This document shows positions 13,519 through 13,879 of a stretch of DNA of 13,879 nucleotides, in pieces (position 1 is the stretch's first letter; the number at the start of each line of letters is the position of its first letter). The position numbers and the translations under genes were made by a program. Source of the DNA: Bacillota bacterium (GTDB taxonomy: Bacteria > Bacillota > Desulfitobacteriia > Desulfitobacteriales > Desulfitobacteriaceae); the NCBI GenBank assembly GCA_023390635.1, contig JAEWCM010000147.1, positions 1 through 13,879 on the forward strand. The letters are read 5' to 3'. Under the pieces are notes generated by a model. That model saw nothing but the letters and a program-made list of their open reading frames with translations. It ran no database searches and was not told the DNA's origin.

Positions 13519-13554
13519 TTAATTACAAGCGGATGATTGCCCATCCTGACTCAT
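13519..13554 (-). CDS. Tiny 11-codon ORF directly ahead of the first radical SAM gene
   Basis: Encodes MSQDGQSSACN. It has a good ribosome site (AGGTGG, 6 bases before the ATG), overlaps the stop of the 65-residue frame upstream by ATGA, and ends 15 bases before the start of the radical SAM gene, whose own SD is AGGAGG. It may be a leader peptide used for translational coupling, a very small precursor peptide with one Cys, or chance. Nothing beyond position and SD supports it. Confidence 0.22.
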   Translation of the reverse strand: MSQDGQSSACN

Positions 13555-13748
13555 GTTTTTCCACCTACTTGACTGTCAGGGCCTTTCCTCTTTTCCTTAA
13601 CTTTACTTTCTTGAGTTTTTTGGTCACTACAGTCCATCGATTCACAAACATCCTCCTCTCTTTTCTGCGCACATTCACCCGTTGCTGCAAATACAGCTGA
13701 TTGACTCGGCAAAAATGCATGCTCCATCCTCTTAACCGGCAAGATCAT
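13551..13748 (-). CDS. Hypothetical small protein with three Cys and a lysine-rich tail
   Basis: 65 residues from ATG 13748 (the frame is open to TTG 13784). Not recognised. The middle has GECAQKREEDVCESMDC (Cys spacing 8 and 4 residues), and the last third is rich in Lys, Glu, Gln and Ser. No strong SD precedes 13748; a second ATG at 13727 has AAGAGG directly against it. It overlaps the end of the unidentified protein at the window edge by 17 bases and stops 47 bases before the first radical SAM gene. It could be a small partner or precursor of the radical SAM enzymes, or a non-functional frame; a 26-codon frame with a better SD overlaps it. Confidence 0.28.
   Translation of the reverse strand: MILPVKRMEHAFLPSQSAVFAATGECAQKREEDVCESMDCSDQKTQESKVKEKRKGPDSQVGGKT
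13565..13645 (-). CDS. Alternative 26-residue cationic mini-ORF
   Basis: Starts at GTG with AGAGGAGG and 6-base spacing, the strongest ribosome site in this stretch. The peptide is very basic (opening MNRWTVVTKKLKKVKLRKRG, about eleven Lys/Arg in 26 residues) and stops at TAG just inside the SD of the next tiny ORF. It overlaps the 65-residue frame in another register, so at most one of the two is likely functional. Possible leader peptide; no homologue is recognised. Confidence 0.22.
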   Translation of the reverse strand: MNRWTVVTKKLKKVKLRKRGKALTVK

Positions 13749-13879
13749 CTCTATTGGGTCGGCATAGGGCAATTCTGCCTTCAAATATCTTTCCTGTCAT
13801 TCTCTTGGAGCGCCCATGATAATTCGCAGCCGGATAGACAGTATACGAATCAAGCACCGATTCCATTTGTTCTCTGACC
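13732..13879 (-). CDS. C-terminal end of an unidentified protein (cut by window edge)
   Basis: The frame is open from the window edge to TAA 13732, giving 48 residues: it begins VREQMESVLDSYTVYPAANY and later has GRSKRMTGKIFEGRIALCRP. The composition is that of a folded soluble protein, and no better frame covers these bases. I do not recognise the family. It would be the gene before the radical SAM pair and could share their promoter, which lies outside the window. Confidence 0.5.
   Translation of the reverse strand, partial: VREQMESVLDSYTVYPAANYHGRSKRMTGKIFEGRIALCRPNRDDLAG

Noticed and set aside
1..13879. CRISPR arrays, tRNA or rRNA genes, insertion sequences, riboswitches
   Set aside because: No spaced direct repeats, cloverleaf, transposase motif, terminal inverted repeats or recognisable aptamer core were found on either strand by reading.

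Overview
The window looks like a chromosomal piece of an anaerobic, low-to-moderate GC Gram-positive bacterium, most likely a Desulfitobacterium/Desulfosporosinus-type member of the Clostridia. Pointers are strong AGGAGG-type ribosome sites, several TTG/GTG starts, closely packed genes, many iron-sulfur and radical-SAM proteins, a sigma-54 gene, and an ArsS-type radical SAM cluster. The lineage is inferred from gene content; no rRNA or marker phylogeny is available. Every convincing gene lies on the minus strand, so transcription runs from the right end of the window to the left.

Right half (13879 to 6312), upstream unit: the C-terminal end of an unidentified protein; a short stretch with tiny, well-SD'd ORFs; two tandem BioB-like radical SAM paralogues; a CxxC peroxidase-like (carboxymuconolactone decarboxylase/AhpD fold) protein; an ArsS-like radical SAM/Cys-rich protein; and a NitT/TauT/SsuABC-type ABC importer (permease, ATPase, lipoprotein substrate-binding protein). 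The importer is damaged or oddly organised. ATPase and binding protein are read as one frame across a run of nine A. The binding protein lacks its normal C-terminus and runs into the C-terminal remnant of an FtsX/MacB-type permease, which also has an in-frame TAA near its end. A LolD/MacB-type ATPase closes the unit.

Boundary (about 6180-6312): an inverted repeat whose left arm is a full match to the sigma-54 -24/-12 consensus reading left, and whose right arm is a near match reading right. It could also fold as a terminator hairpin.

Left half (6184 to 1), downstream unit: a GNAT acetyltransferase, a CofC/MobA-like nucleotidyl/glycosyl transferase of the type found with ArsS radical SAM genes, rpoN (sigma-54), a two-CCG-domain Fe-S oxidoreductase, a DUF169-ferredoxin fusion, a PhnP-like metallo-beta-lactamase-fold hydrolase, and the N-terminus of an Old Yellow Enzyme-type flavoprotein cut by the window edge. 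Spacing is short or overlapping throughout, so these genes probably form one operon that carries its own sigma factor.

Working view (inference): ArsS, the peroxidase-like protein, the CofC-like transferase and probably the importer belong to an organoarsenical (arsenosugar-like) or related metalloid pathway. The two BioB-like enzymes, which lack the residues that hold the sulfur-donating cluster of biotin synthase, may catalyse an undescribed step in it. The Fe-S/DUF169/OYE set looks like a redox module under sigma-54 control. No arsenite methyltransferase (ArsM) gene is visible in the window.
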